Part shown: piece after piece, positions 33,686 to 43,803 of the stretch
Numbering within the stretch: the first letter of the stretch is position 1
Layout of the letters: each line of letters starts with the position of its first letter
Source of the DNA: Hyaloscypha bicolor E
Lineage: Eukaryota; Ascomycota; Leotiomycetes; Helotiales; Hyaloscyphaceae
Direction of reading: 5' to 3'
Assembly: GCF_002865645.1 (NCBI RefSeq)
Contig: NW_020194618.1
Location: forward strand, 310,001 to 374,000
Length of the DNA stretch: 64,000 bases
Program-made: the position numbers and the translations under genes
The notes under the pieces: generated by a model
Seen by the model: only the letters and a program-made list of their open reading frames with translations
What the model was told of the DNA's origin: nothing
Database searches by the model: none

Positions 33686-36600
33686 TTACGGCGCGATGAC
33701 GGTCTCTCGACAAGCACCGCATTCCCACACTCCAGTGCTACCATCGCCCTCCCTATCATCACATACGGGGCATTTCCCATATAACCCCCTGGTCTTTCGA
33801 CTGTACTCAAAAAATTTCGCCCTTCCCTCAACATATTGAGTCGCTTCGTCCCGATGTGTCCCACACAGCCACGCCATCCGTATCTGGCCAATACAGAGAC
33901 ATTCCCTGGCTTGGATCTCCGAGGTTGGATGCTGGGTGAATCTTATTTTAGTCCCTTGCGCGCATTCGCTGCACATATGGTTTTGGGTTTGGGCCAAAAC
34001 GACCTCATCGAGTCCAAAGTCACCTGCTCGTGCATTGCCATCGCAATCCTTGCAGACATTGTACCACGCGTGTCCAATCCAATCACAAGACTGTGTGGGA
34101 CGCTCCTTGCATTTTGGTCCATCTGGAAGAGGTATGGGCTCGTTGCACGGTTTGGACATGTCTGGTGGGTTGTTACTGGGGGCGCGCATGATCCCAATGT
34201 GGGGATTCACTGGATTTGTTATCGCTCTCGAACTATGTGCTTGCTGGCGGGCCTGAGGTCCTGGCGCTGCTGGCGCTGCGGTTGTTCTATCATAGGCAGG
34301 AAGCGCTGGGTTTTGAGACGGCCCTGGAGCTCTCTCTGGGTCCGCTGCATTGTCTGAAGTGTTGTTCCTAGTCGTATTGGCATTACTCTGATTTCTGATG
34401 TCGACCTCGTTGCTGAAGAAGTCAGGCGCGCCCAGCGTCACATCTTCACTGGGGTTTTCAATATCTTCGGCATTGGCATTGGTGGTCTCTCTGCCTCCCC
34501 GCCACCCTCCACTTGCTTCTTCGCGGACTGCCTCTGTTGTAGCGTTTGGCACGATTCTCCTTTGGCTATTTAAGTAACCCTGCAAAGGCGGCGCATCCAC
34601 ATCAATCGTTTCCATGTCTTGGGAAACCATTGAAGAAGATGGGGCAGGGGCGTCGTAAGTCTGCCTTGGCCCGCCCGATACAGGCGTTGGATAGCCAGTC
34701 ATACTGGGTTGATTCCGAACAGGGGTTGTCATCGTCTCGCGAGGAGGTCTGTAGGGCTGATCGACAATTTCCGCATTGCAGTCTACTTCACCGTGTATTA
34801 GACATTCCTGGCATGGTCTGTTGCCGTCGCAAGAGCGAAGATTCTTTTTGCAAGTCGAACACCAGTTGTCTGGATCACTCGGAGGGACACGCCCCGGCTG
34901 AACAATCCTTCTTCTACCGGATGACCAATTGTTAGGTTTCTCCCTTGGTTGTTGGCGCAGGTTTGGTGTGTTCCTCGTTCCCGATTCTGTATTAGCAACT
35001 GCTCTTCGCTTCTTGGGCCTTGGCTCTGGCTCTTCTTGCTGATCATAATCAGGAGTTGGCTCCCTGTGTCTTTTCCTTCTTGAACTACTTGGCGGCGGCG
35101 GCGGCGATGGTGGTGGAGGTGGTTGCTCGTCGTCTGATTCATCATCGTCGTTCAGCTCAGGGATATCCTCCTCGTCCTCTTCATCGTCCTCATCTTCCTC
35201 GTCGACAACTTTCTTCCTTCCCCACCTTCCCCCACCCTCTCTCCTTTTATCCTCTTCCTTTCGCCTTTGCACCTCGCTCTTGTTATATCCCCCTCTCCTG
35301 TCTCCTGATTTGACTCCCCTTTTTCCAAGTGGTAAACGAACACAGTTTCTCCCAGTTCTTTTGCAGTTATCACACGGGAACCCAGTTTTCTGTACGGAAC
35401 AACCTATCTTCCTTTTGCCGCATGGAAGGCAACGATGCTCAGAATATTCTTCCTCATATTCCTCTTCCGCCTCCTCGTCCACTCCCTGCCCCTGCCCACC
35501 CAGTCCTCCAGCTTGTAGGGGATTATTAGGCCCCCTAGTTTCACGAGTGCTTCCTCTTGGCTGACCAGCCCCCCCTCTTGGTGGACGTGATCCCCCCGTT
35601 GGTTGAAGAGCTGTTCCTCTTCGTGGACGCGCTCCCTTTCTTGGTTGAGGAGCTCTTCCTCGACTGGGCTGACCGCCGGTGCCCCGCGAAAGTCCTCCAT
35701 CTCCAAATAACGGCCGACTATCATGGTCATGCGTAAAAAGCTCGTCACTACTCTCATGCGGCGCCAGCGAGTGGGTAAAATTACGATAACCAATCGCAGC
35801 AAACTCACGCCGAAGAAGTGCCGCAGCTGTCGCACGGCGCTGAGCATTCCTCGCTCTTAGGGCATCAGTCTCTGCCAGAAAGTTCATGGCATACCTGGGA
35901 TTATACGCCTCATCAGTAGGATCCATCCAATCGCGGTGGTCAGCTTCTTGCAACTCGATGTTCACTTGCCATCTCCGTTGCGCTTGCCTGTCCTGATTTG
36001 GAGGCGGGGCTGGTCGGCGCCGAACTTCGATTCCCATGTGCACAATGGCTCGCGATGCTCGCCTGAGGTAGTCATCCCGGCTCTCGCCAACTCGCTGCGC
36101 GCCGTCGTCGACATAGTAGAGCATCTGTCTTTCCCATTCGGGGGGATTTGAGTACGCGAGTTCTTCATGGGCAATTGGAATTGGGAAGTGCCCGTGCACG
36201 CTTGGGTCCAAGGGACCTGCACCGGAGCCGTGCTCAATCCGGCGGTTTTGCGTTTGCGGGAGCCCGATGAGTGGGAGGGAATCTAGGGGTTGGAGGAAAT
36301 ATTGTGCTCGTGGAGGACGATTTTGCTCTTGTGGCGGTTGGTACGGAGCTGGAGCTGGAACTTGGGGAGGATTCGGATTTGCTGGACGCGGGTCCTGGTA
36401 CCCAGTGGCAGCGGTATTTGGGTCTGGATACCGATTTGTGTTTTGTTGGAATAGATTGGTGGAGCCGTTGTTAGGTGGGGGCAGCATATAGTTACCGCCA
36501 GACCTGCTAGGACCAGGCTGTCCGAAGCCACCATATGTTGGGGCAGAGAAAGGAGGAGGTCCAAATGAATACCCTTGACCAATGAAGCTTGGGTCGTAAC

Positions 36601-36925
36601 CCCCAGCCATGCCTGTTGTTGGCCGCTGCTGCCCCAGGAAGATGGAGCCTGGCCATAGGGAACTATTCGCTATGGCCGGGTATTGGTATGGATTTGAAGT
36701 TGGTGGAGGTGGTGCAGTTCCATATGTTTGCTGCGTAAATGGAAAAGAGCCTTGGATATTACTCTGGAATTGGTTCTGGGCTTGTCCCTGTCCTGCCCCG
36801 CCGTACATAACGCTGTTGTACAGCTGTTGATCCGGCGGTTGTCCAGCCAGACCGGAATCAGAGTATTCGTCAAGATCCTCGCCATTGCCGTCCCCATTTT
36901 CTGGATTTCCTGTTGGATCCGCCAT
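33686..36925 (-). CDS. Large disordered protein with two Zn2Cys6-like clusters
   Basis: Intron-free 1079 codons, ATG at 36925. Residues 1-260: Gly/Pro/Gln/Asn-rich, disordered. About 420-470: RG/PRG-rich basic repeats (GRAPQPRKGARPRRG). About 497-530: CLPCGKRKIGC ... CDNCKRTGRNC, a Zn2Cys6 spacing (C-x2-C-x6-C ... C-x2-C-x6-C) with the basic Lys/Arg typical of fungal DNA-binding clusters. About 575-625: long Asp/Glu run followed by poly-Pro. About 683-715: a second cluster CSTCKKNLRSC ... CQECLIHGEVDC, with x7 in the last gap. About 950-1079: additional Cys pairs (CKDCDG, CSECAQG, CPVCDD, CGAC) that may bind zinc. The usual fungal transcription-factor middle domain is not visible. Likely nuclear; function unknown. 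Confidence 0.8.
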   Translation of the reverse strand: MADPTGNPENGDGNGEDLDEYSDSGLAGQPPDQQLYNSVMYGGAGQGQAQNQFQSNIQGSFPFTQQTYGTAPPPPTSNPYQYPAIANSSLWPGSIFLGQQRPTTGMAGGYDPSFIGQGYSFGPPPFSAPTYGGFGQPGPSRSGGNYMLPPPNNGSTNLFQQNTNRYPDPNTAATGYQDPRPANPNPPQVPAPAPYQPPQEQNRPPRAQYFLQPLDSLPLIGLPQTQNRRIEHGSGAGPLDPSVHGHFPIPIAHEELAYSNPPEWERQMLYYVDDGAQRVGESRDDYLRRASRAIVHMGIEVRRRPAPPPNQDRQAQRRWQVNIELQEADHRDWMDPTDEAYNPRYAMNFLAETDALRARNAQRRATAAALLRREFAAIGYRNFTHSLAPHESSDELFTHDHDSRPLFGDGGLSRGTGGQPSRGRAPQPRKGARPRRGTALQPTGGSRPPRGGAGQPRGSTRETRGPNNPLQAGGLGGQGQGVDEEAEEEYEEEYSEHRCLPCGKRKIGCSVQKTGFPCDNCKRTGRNCVRLPLGKRGVKSGDRRGGYNKSEVQRRKEEDKRREGGGRWGRKKVVDEEDEDDEEDEEDIPELNDDDESDDEQPPPPPSPPPPPSSSRRKRHREPTPDYDQQEEPEPRPKKRRAVANTESGTRNTPNLRQQPREKPNNWSSGRRRIVQPGRVPPSDPDNWCSTCKKNLRSCDGNRPCQECLIHGEVDCNAEIVDQPYRPPRETMTTPVRNQPSMTGYPTPVSGGPRQTYDAPAPSSSMVSQDMETIDVDAPPLQGYLNSQRRIVPNATTEAVREEASGGWRGGRETTNANAEDIENPSEDVTLGAPDFFSNEVDIRNQSNANTTRNNTSDNAADPERAPGPSQNPALPAYDRTTAAPAAPGPQARQQAHSSRAITNPVNPHIGIMRAPSNNPPDMSKPCNEPIPLPDGPKCKERPTQSCDWIGHAWYNVCKDCDGNARAGDFGLDEVVLAQTQNHMCSECAQGTKIRFTQHPTSEIQARECLCIGQIRMAWLCGTHRDEATQYVEGRAKFFEYSRKTRGLYGKCPVCDDREGDGSTGVWECGACRETVIAP

Positions 36926-38155
36926 GTTGTGCGTTCAGCAGGTCTCGAAGAGCCGAATGGACTTTCAGTGTGAAAATGAGGGAGGAAAATGGGTATGAGC
37001 GAGGAAAGTAAACATGCCGGCCGCCGCGAAGGGTTATATCACCGCATGCGTGTCTGTTCCGAGACAATGGGTGGAATGATGTTCCCTCCATTTCAATCTC
37101 AAGAACAATAACAAAATTTATAATTCTGTTCTCTCACAGTTTTTTTTTTTAGGTTGTGAAGTGTGGTCAAGTTGCGGCTATCAAAAAGTTGGGACGGGAT
37201 GGGGCTGCTGAGATTTTGTAGATTTATGGGGCTGTATGGTTGAATTGGCTTTAAAAGCGCGTCCATAGAGTCGTGCTCGCGGATTTTGAAGTGCGAGACA
37301 TTGGGTGTGCGAGGAATGCTATTGTGTCGTGTGGTTGGGGATTGGAATTCCTGGTCTTGCAGCTGGTGGTCGATGGTCGCACATGCTCTGACAACCTCTA
37401 CAATGCCGATACCTTGTATACCAGAAACTGCCATCATTTGTACCTGTTGGTACAGCTGTTGCTTCGGGAGTCACGTGCATGTCACGGGACTTGGAGGCAA
37501 CGGGATATGGGATATGGGACATGGTCATATAACCCCGCGTCCTATAGGTAACTCGACCGGTAGCTAGTTCCCATTAGGCTTAGCAGATTTAGGGATCGCA
37601 TATCAATACCACGATACTGCGATCCTTACTTCTGAATATCAACCACTTCACCAACTTTACGCACTGAGCATTCCACGCATATTACGTGTCATGCTACGCG
37701 TTACTGGTGAACCGACAGTACCCTCATTGTAACAAGGAAAGATTGATGAAGTTCCTCTAATACTACAGGTAATGGTGCAAGTCATGTCACTTGATGGGTG
37801 TGGGAGGTCGGTTTTGGAGCTCATCGGACAAATGAAGCGAGGAATGTGCCTTAGATACAAAGAATTGTTCTCTGACAGCCTTGATTTAATCAAAGGACAT
37901 GGATTGATTGCAGAGGTGTACTTAAAGGAGCCTCGTTGGAGATTATTTTAAATTATTGGAGATTGATTTTGTTCATCGAGATGCAGCATATGTCCTTCCG
38001 CCTCGCAGGCTTGCATTTCGAAGTATTTTGCCTGAATATGCTATGGTGCAAGAAAAATGATTGTTCCTGGGGAATAAAGGAGTTTGATCCCCAAACAAAG
38101 AAAGGGGCGTAAGTGCGCTTTTTGGTAATTGAAAATGTTGCAACTTTCCCGAGGC
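36926..38155. other. Intergenic, no gene seen
   Basis: Promoter side of the 1079-residue gene plus downstream flank of the next minus-strand gene? Both neighbours read leftward, so 38155-37600 is the 3' side of the His-Cys-box gene and 36926-37300 the promoter. Short frames only, no repeats noticed. Confidence 0.4.
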
Positions 38156-39730
38156 TCACAACTCAGCCTCATCCTCATCAGTGATGACAAAGGAATCACC
38201 ACTGTTAAGATAAGCAGGGAACTTAGAATCCTCATCGTTGTCCATGGCGAAGTCATCACCGTCGTCGAAGCCCTGCACGGACCAATCGTCCCATTCACCA
38301 ACATCAATGGGGCCAAGGTTGGTTGAAATCGAGGCAGTGTGATCAACCAGCTTCCCGTCCGCTCCCAGTGGGACCTTCTTGTCCTTCATGCATGGTGGGT
38401 TATGGAGGCATCCTGAGCGATGCGAGAAGCAGTTGTTCCGGCTGATGTTGACATTTCCCGGCTCGACAGTTGTGTGAGCAGGATTCAAGCACGTCCAGTT
38501 TCCACAAAGATGAGACAAGTGCCACTGTTTGTTAATAAAGCCGTCTTTCTGCTGTTTGGTCATTTTATAGTTGGCAAGTTTGGAAGCAATGCCAAAATTG
38601 AGAACGAGAGAGTGCTTGTCGTGTCTACCATTCCAGTTGAATCTCTTCTGGAGCTTTCCGCAGGGTCGAGGAACACCGTTCATGGAGAGGTGAGCAGGAG
38701 GTGGAGATGGATGAAACCAACACTCTTCTTCTCCGCGAAATGGATCGAGGAGATAGTTGGTATTGTCGACCCATTGACACATGGCTTTGGTCAAAGCGGG
38801 AGGGCGGTTGGAGGAGACGATGATTCTCTTTCGCTCTCGGCAAGTTATTTTGTTGAAGGGTGCTTTTGGTATAGATGATTGTGACGTTTTGAGATCTACA
38901 CCGGTCCTTAAGAACGGTATGTCCGCTAAGTTTGGAACTTCTGGATCATCTGCCGACGAGACTTGGGTGTCTGTAAGGTTTTTATGACTTTGAGTAAGTC
39001 GAATCGATGTGTTGGGAGTTGGATATCTTGCTTCAAAACTACCGTTGTTTGGTAGAGTATCGGGTACTAGAAAGTCCTGGCTTGGAGGGGGTGGAATTTT
39101 TGAAGAGAGAAGGGGAGACATCCATTGCGCTGTGTTAGATTGTGTGTCTAGTAATTGATGTTCTGGGTCGTCATCGACTAGTTCATCTGTACCTTTGTTC
39201 GAGAATTGATTTATTTGCGTATCTGAAAATTGAGAATCCGATCCGGCTGCGGTAGTTCCCAGAGCATCTCCACGATCAAGGATCTGTGTTGGAGTGTCTG
39301 GCAGAAATTGGTCCAGATCAGCACGCAAGCTCTCGTTGTTTTGTATGCTTTGGAATATATTTATCTCTGTGTCCGGAAGTTTTGAGCCGGTTGAAGTCAT
39401 CAGGATATCTTGGTGATCAGCAAAATTCCTTTGGGTGTCTGGCAACGATTTGCCTTGCTTGTGGAGCATGGTGGTCATATTATGGGAATCTATTTGAGAA
39501 CTTGTTCGGTTTCTTTGCGTATCCGGGAGGAGCCGGTCTAGATTACGGAACTTGTTGGATGCCATGAAGGCATCTTCGGGAGCGACCTGTGGCTCAGGCC
39601 AACAGGCTGACGTAGCGGCTGGGCCAATGTGATGACAGCCACAAAATCCGTCTGGTTTCTTGTCAGGAGGGTGTCGGCAATCTGGTTGAAGCCCAGCGTT
39701 GGGGCAGTTGTCCTCCGGGGATGAAGCCAT
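38156..39730 (-). CDS. His-Cys box (His-Me finger) nuclease-like protein with PDTQ repeats
   Basis: Intron-free, 524 residues. The N-terminal half (residues 66-256) repeats a short motif (L/F)-P-D-T-Q-x-N eight times at spacing 22-30 residues (around 69, 97, 119, 144, 169, 194, 223, 253), with degenerate copies such as SDTQ and PDTL. The C-terminal domain (about 335-455) contains a zinc-binding His-Cys box: SHLCGNWTCLNPAHTTVEPG, then NVNISRNNC, HRSGC and LHNPPC. H407, C409, C414, H419, N428, C434, C441, H443 and C447 keep exactly the spacing of I-PpoI H98, C100, C105, H110, N119, C125, C132, H134 and C138 (catalytic His and Asn plus zinc ligands). The tail is acidic. The family (zinc-binding loop of homing endonucleases, PF05551) is widespread in fungi; nuclease activity here is inferred, not shown. 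Not in an intron or mobile context. Confidence 0.8.
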   Translation of the reverse strand: MASSPEDNCPNAGLQPDCRHPPDKKPDGFCGCHHIGPAATSACWPEPQVAPEDAFMASNKFRNLDRLLPDTQRNRTSSQIDSHNMTTMLHKQGKSLPDTQRNFADHQDILMTSTGSKLPDTEINIFQSIQNNESLRADLDQFLPDTPTQILDRGDALGTTAAGSDSQFSDTQINQFSNKGTDELVDDDPEHQLLDTQSNTAQWMSPLLSSKIPPPPSQDFLVPDTLPNNGSFEARYPTPNTSIRLTQSHKNLTDTQVSSADDPEVPNLADIPFLRTGVDLKTSQSSIPKAPFNKITCRERKRIIVSSNRPPALTKAMCQWVDNTNYLLDPFRGEEECWFHPSPPPAHLSMNGVPRPCGKLQKRFNWNGRHDKHSLVLNFGIASKLANYKMTKQQKDGFINKQWHLSHLCGNWTCLNPAHTTVEPGNVNISRNNCFSHRSGCLHNPPCMKDKKVPLGADGKLVDHTASISTNLGPIDVGEWDDWSVQGFDDGDDFAMDNDEDSKFPAYLNSGDSFVITDEDEAEL

Positions 39731-40771
39731 GTTGAAAATAGGGGAGAGTTGTTGTGATAAGATAAGTATGTTTCAAAGTCCAGGCGTGAGATAGAAGCAT
39801 TCGGAAAGTCGAAACCTGAGATAATTAAAAGTAAGAAAAGTAAAGAGGTCATGGAAGGAACACTCTTGAGTCGTTCCAAAAAGAGCTCGAGGGGAGACGT
39901 ACTATTTATTCTTCCACATCCGTAAAATTTGGCTTGCGCACTCCCTGTTGCAAGAATTGGAAGACGAGCTCGGAATGAATGAAGTTTACATTCTCTCCGA
40001 GATGGCAGTGTCTCCCGTTGCTCGGCTGGGGAGACGATGCCGTTTATTAGAAGCCTCAATGTCTCGGCTTGAACATTGGCGGGTGTTGGGCTAAGACAAA
40101 TTGGCGGGAGTCCTTAAGCTCCAAAGGAAGTAAGCAGCCTCTTGGCAATAAAAAAGACGAAAAGGTGATCCTGAAAGCAAACTGAAGATCGGTTTTCAAG
40201 GGGTTGTCGAGTGCAAGAGCAGACCACAGCGAACGGTGGTATTGTCCCTAGGGTCGGTCAGCCAAGGAGTTCATCGCAACCTGCAACGTTGTCTCCTATG
40301 CTCCTGATTATTGAGCAAGACGTTGTGCCTTCTATCAAGACTCCATGAGTGAGGAACGAGCAAAATAGGTGCTCACGTGGTCGGCTATGATAGCGCCGTT
40401 CACTTTGTTGACTTCCCTCCAAGGACTTTCTTGGACAAATTTTACCTCTCTGAACACGAAGCAAGTTCCGCCTCATCGTGCAGGACTCACCTTCCTGTTA
40501 ACCTTTGTTCTTCAAAGTAAACTTGTCTGTTCGATCTTCCTCGTCCGTCCAAACTGATCCGGGTACGAATCAAAGCACTTCAGCACGCTGTCAGGACGCG
40601 AAAAGTTGATGCGAAACCTCCAAATTTGGCCAGTGCTTGGTCATAGCTGAAGAGAAAGGAAGTAGATGTAGCGAGAGGAAGTATCGATTATTTGCAAAAG
40701 TAAGACTCGTGCTCCCCTGAAGTCGATGGTGAGCGATGATCTTGGACTGAAGATGGTTGATCATCAATTAG
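39731..40771. promoter_or_regulatory. Shared divergent promoter region
   Basis: About 1 kb between two genes transcribed away from each other (minus-strand His-Cys-box gene, plus-strand zinc-knuckle gene). No gene inside. Contains a TATTTATT-like stretch at 39902 and a CACGTG at 40373-40378. Individual regulatory sites cannot be assigned. Confidence 0.4.
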
Positions 40772-41927
40772 ATGCCGAATCCATGCACAAACTGTGTTGT
40801 TTTCCACTTCGGAGAATGCAAGTACCCACCCAGGCAGTGCCACATTTGCTTGGGATGGAATCACATTGAGCGATACTGTCCGAGCAACAACAGAGGACAC
40901 AGCATTCAATTTGAACGAGGAGAGCCACTTGCAGGAACCAGGGCATGGTGTGAGCACCACGGACTGAACGATGATCCAGAATTGAAGTTCGAGGTCTTGC
41001 AAGCACTGAAGACTAATCCTGGCAGCGCAATCCATATCAACGGAGTCTGCATCTATGGTGGAAGTAGCAAGAGCTTTTCTGCGTCCGACCGAATGGAGCA
41101 GCCTCGGGGCCGAACACTGCAAGAGCGCATGACCCGTCGCGATCCGAGGTCACTTTCGCCAGGTCAAGATAGGAGACGTCCTGCTTCTCGCTCGCTGTCT
41201 CCTCGTGGAAGACGTGCCAGATCCCGGTCCCCAAACAGAGGTCCGCCAGGATACGGTCGATATCGGTCTCGAAGCCCTCTTCGTCAACGGCCAAGAACCC
41301 CCTCCCCATACCGTCAACCTCGAGGTCGACTACAAGCTCCATCCCCTCCTCATCAACCTGAGTATCGTGCACGATCTCCAAGGTACGCCAGTGACACCAA
41401 TGCAGTCGTGTTTGAGGCCAAGGACCGCCAACCAGAAAATCGCCGACCTGAGAACCGACCTCACTACCCTCGAGAGCCCGGACGCTTGACCCCAGTCAAG
41501 TTCAACATGCCGCCACCGTTCCATCCCCTTCCTCCACGACCTCCACTGCCTGGTTTCAACGGACCTCCATCCCGTGCACCCCTCGGCCAAGTCTCCTCCA
41601 ACCTTCCCAGGAGTGATCAATCAATATTCGGTGCGCCAAAGCATCCATCTCAGTCAACAACTCGATCCGAAGCAATTGATGATGATCCGCACTTCGTCTT
41701 GGGAGTTAGCAAAGGTGCTAGTGAAGCTGAGTAAGTTCACCCCAGGAGCTGGGCAGTGACTCGCTAACAAAATGATCCACAGCATCCTCACTGCTTATCA
41801 ACAACAAATCTACGAGATTGATTTGGAGCGGATGGCAGAAGGAGGTGGTGTGGTCAGACGTGACAGTGTTTGGAACGAGAGCATACAGATTCTGAATGCT
41901 GCGAAGAAACAACTCCTCGGCCGCTGA
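40772..41927 (+). CDS. Zinc-knuckle, RS-rich protein with C-terminal J-like segment
   Basis: Exons 40772-41730 and 41783-41927 (intron 52 bp, phase 2) give 367 residues. N-terminus: two knuckle-type metal sites, CTNCVVFHFGEC (C-x2-C-x3-H-x3-C) and CHICLGWNHIERYC (C-x2-C-x4-H-x4-C, the classical CCHC). Residues about 115-205: RS and SR/SP dipeptides (RSLSPGQDRRRP, RARSRSPNRG), like splicing-factor arms and probably phosphorylated. Residues 225-290: Pro-rich (PPPFHPLPPRPPLPG). C-terminus (305-367): DPHFVLGVSKGASEADILTA, the pattern of helix I-II of a DnaJ domain, but the HPD triad that activates Hsp70 is absent. Likely an RNA-binding nuclear protein; the combination is not one I can name. Confidence 0.8.
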
Positions 41928-42265
41928 GCATCGAAAGGTGGCTGAAAGTGAAAGTACTGTCGGATGTATTACGAATATTTTCTTGAGCCTCCAAATGAGG
42001 GACACAGGAGGCAAAGGTTGCATGGACGCTTTGTCTGATGTGTGCAAACGTATGGCTGTGAAAGGGCAGCAGAAGGCGACGATTTGGCTCATCTCCTGGC
42101 TTCTTTGAAGTTTGGAGATGTCCACTGTACAAACACGGAGGCGATGGATAGAGCTTTGCTGTGAGATGGCTCATGACTTGTAAAAACTTTAATGCAAAAC
42201 AAAATGTCTGAAAAAAGAAACACATCTCAAAGTATGGAATTGGCTTCGGGAATACCTATTCAACC
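41928..42265. other. Convergent intergenic spacer
   Basis: 338 bp between two 3' ends; no gene seen. Confidence 0.5.
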
Positions 42266-43525
42266 CTAATCTGGCATACTCCACCAAACACCTGTGACAA
42301 CCCCCAAGGGCCTTTCCATCTCCGCTTCTTCCAAAATCTCTTCGAGATCACTGGCATCTGTCCTCGTCCCTTCAGTGGCTCCCCAAGCTAGATGTGCACT
42401 AACTCTTACGCTCCTTAAATCTGGCAGCCTCCCATCTTCAACGGCGTCATAGATAGCGCTGGCGCTGACCCCCACATCTGCTCCCGCAGTGGGGGAACAC
42501 TCTATATCCAGTATCCTTAATGGATGCGGAGATTGGACATACAAAGCAGAGAACATTTTATCGCTTACGAAATCTGCCGAGATGCGGAGAGCAGTCAGGG
42601 AGGGACATTCATCGAGGACTGGGTCCAGAGCTCCGACCCAGAGTTGCTGCATCGGATGCCGGATTGTAAGGTGCTGCAGCTGCGGGCCAAGGGTTTGGAG
42701 CATATCGACCAGGGCAGGCCTGAAGACTTGAGAACAGTGCTGAATGCTCAGCCGTTGGAGGGAAGGCGGAGCGTTGACCAAGTGTGTTCGCAGGAAATGT
42801 GAGTCGACCCCACCTGCCAAATGCAGGGCATACAATTTTGGGGGCCAGAAGTATGCTACCCCCGTGTTGTGTTCTTGATCATGGCTGGAACTTCGTGGGA
42901 AGAATAGGGTTTCGAGTTCTCGGAGGGATTTGAGGGTTTGAAAGAGGAGTTTGTTGGATATTGAGGCGGAAATTAGCGACAGGTCTAGATGGCGAAGCTT
43001 CGTGCATTTGCTGAGGGCAGCGAAGCTGTTTATTGCGAAGGAGGCTTGTGGTGCTACAAATTCTTCGATGTTCCCCTTCAAACGTCCCAGAAGTCTTGCC
43101 GTCAAGCTCCGGCTTGCGTTATGCACAAGTTCTCCCATATCAAGTTTCCGAACCAGGACTGCAAGTGTGGATTGTCGGATATGCGCATTCTTGGAGGGGC
43201 AGACTGTTCTGACGAACTCGCTGAAGTTTCCGCCATTGAGATATGGCCGATTGTATAGCAGGGCAATGCTGGCAGAGTACCAGGCTCTAGATACCAGGCT
43301 GCAAGCCCAAAATGTTGACTGCGTATTCTCTCGGCGAGGAATGTACGAGAGGATGTGGGAGATTATCTCGGAGGGGAGGAGTACTTCGCGGCCGGAGTGT
43401 GAGGGGATGATGGCCGGGACAGTAGAAGGTAATTCCTGGATCGGTCTCTGACTGCTTGGACATGTTGGAATCTTGAGAGGCTGGGCCATCTCTACGTTCC
43501 AATTACTTTGAGCATCAAGAGCCAT
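42266..43525 (-). CDS. F-box protein with leucine-rich repeats
   Basis: Intron-free, 419 residues, ATG at 43525. Residues 47-95 form an F-box (VLLPSEIISHILSYI ... WACSLVSRAWYSASIALLY), the Skp1-binding segment of SCF ubiquitin ligases. The following 300 residues carry irregular leucine-rich repeats (LRHLDLSLISAS, LRELETLFF, LYALHLAGG, LQRLSIQHCS, LQHLTIRHP, LTALRISADF, LRILDIECSP, LRSVRVSAH), which normally bind the substrate. The substrate cannot be predicted. It is divergent from the Gemin2 gene with only 280 bp between their starts, so the two may share a promoter. Confidence 0.88.
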   Translation of the reverse strand: MALDAQSNWNVEMAQPLKIPTCPSSQRPIQELPSTVPAIIPSHSGREVLLPSEIISHILSYIPRRENTQSTFWACSLVSRAWYSASIALLYNRPYLNGGNFSEFVRTVCPSKNAHIRQSTLAVLVRKLDMGELVHNASRSLTARLLGRLKGNIEEFVAPQASFAINSFAALSKCTKLRHLDLSLISASISNKLLFQTLKSLRELETLFFPRSSSHDQEHNTGVAYFWPPKLYALHLAGGVDSHFLRTHLVNAPPSLQRLSIQHCSQVFRPALVDMLQTLGPQLQHLTIRHPMQQLWVGALDPVLDECPSLTALRISADFVSDKMFSALYVQSPHPLRILDIECSPTAGADVGVSASAIYDAVEDGRLPDLRSVRVSAHLAWGATEGTRTDASDLEEILEEAEMERPLGVVTGVWWSMPD

Positions 43526-43803
43526 GGTGGCGATCTGCTTGATCTGCTGTTGGAGTCGGCGGGCCTTCTGGGTGGTGGAAAGCCCAGAAAGTACGAGATG
43601 TTCAGGGTAGAGCGAACATATTGATTAATAAGGAAACCAAATCCCTTGGATTCCAGTTTTGCAGTAAATCTCTCAACAGGGATGGATGAGCGGAAGTGAC
43701 GATATTTGCAAGGCTGATAAGAGAATGGTCATTGCTGACAAATCACGAGGCTGCAAATTTCAGCCTCATCAGAATGGAAGCCTGCACCGTTCCATCTGCA
43801 ACC

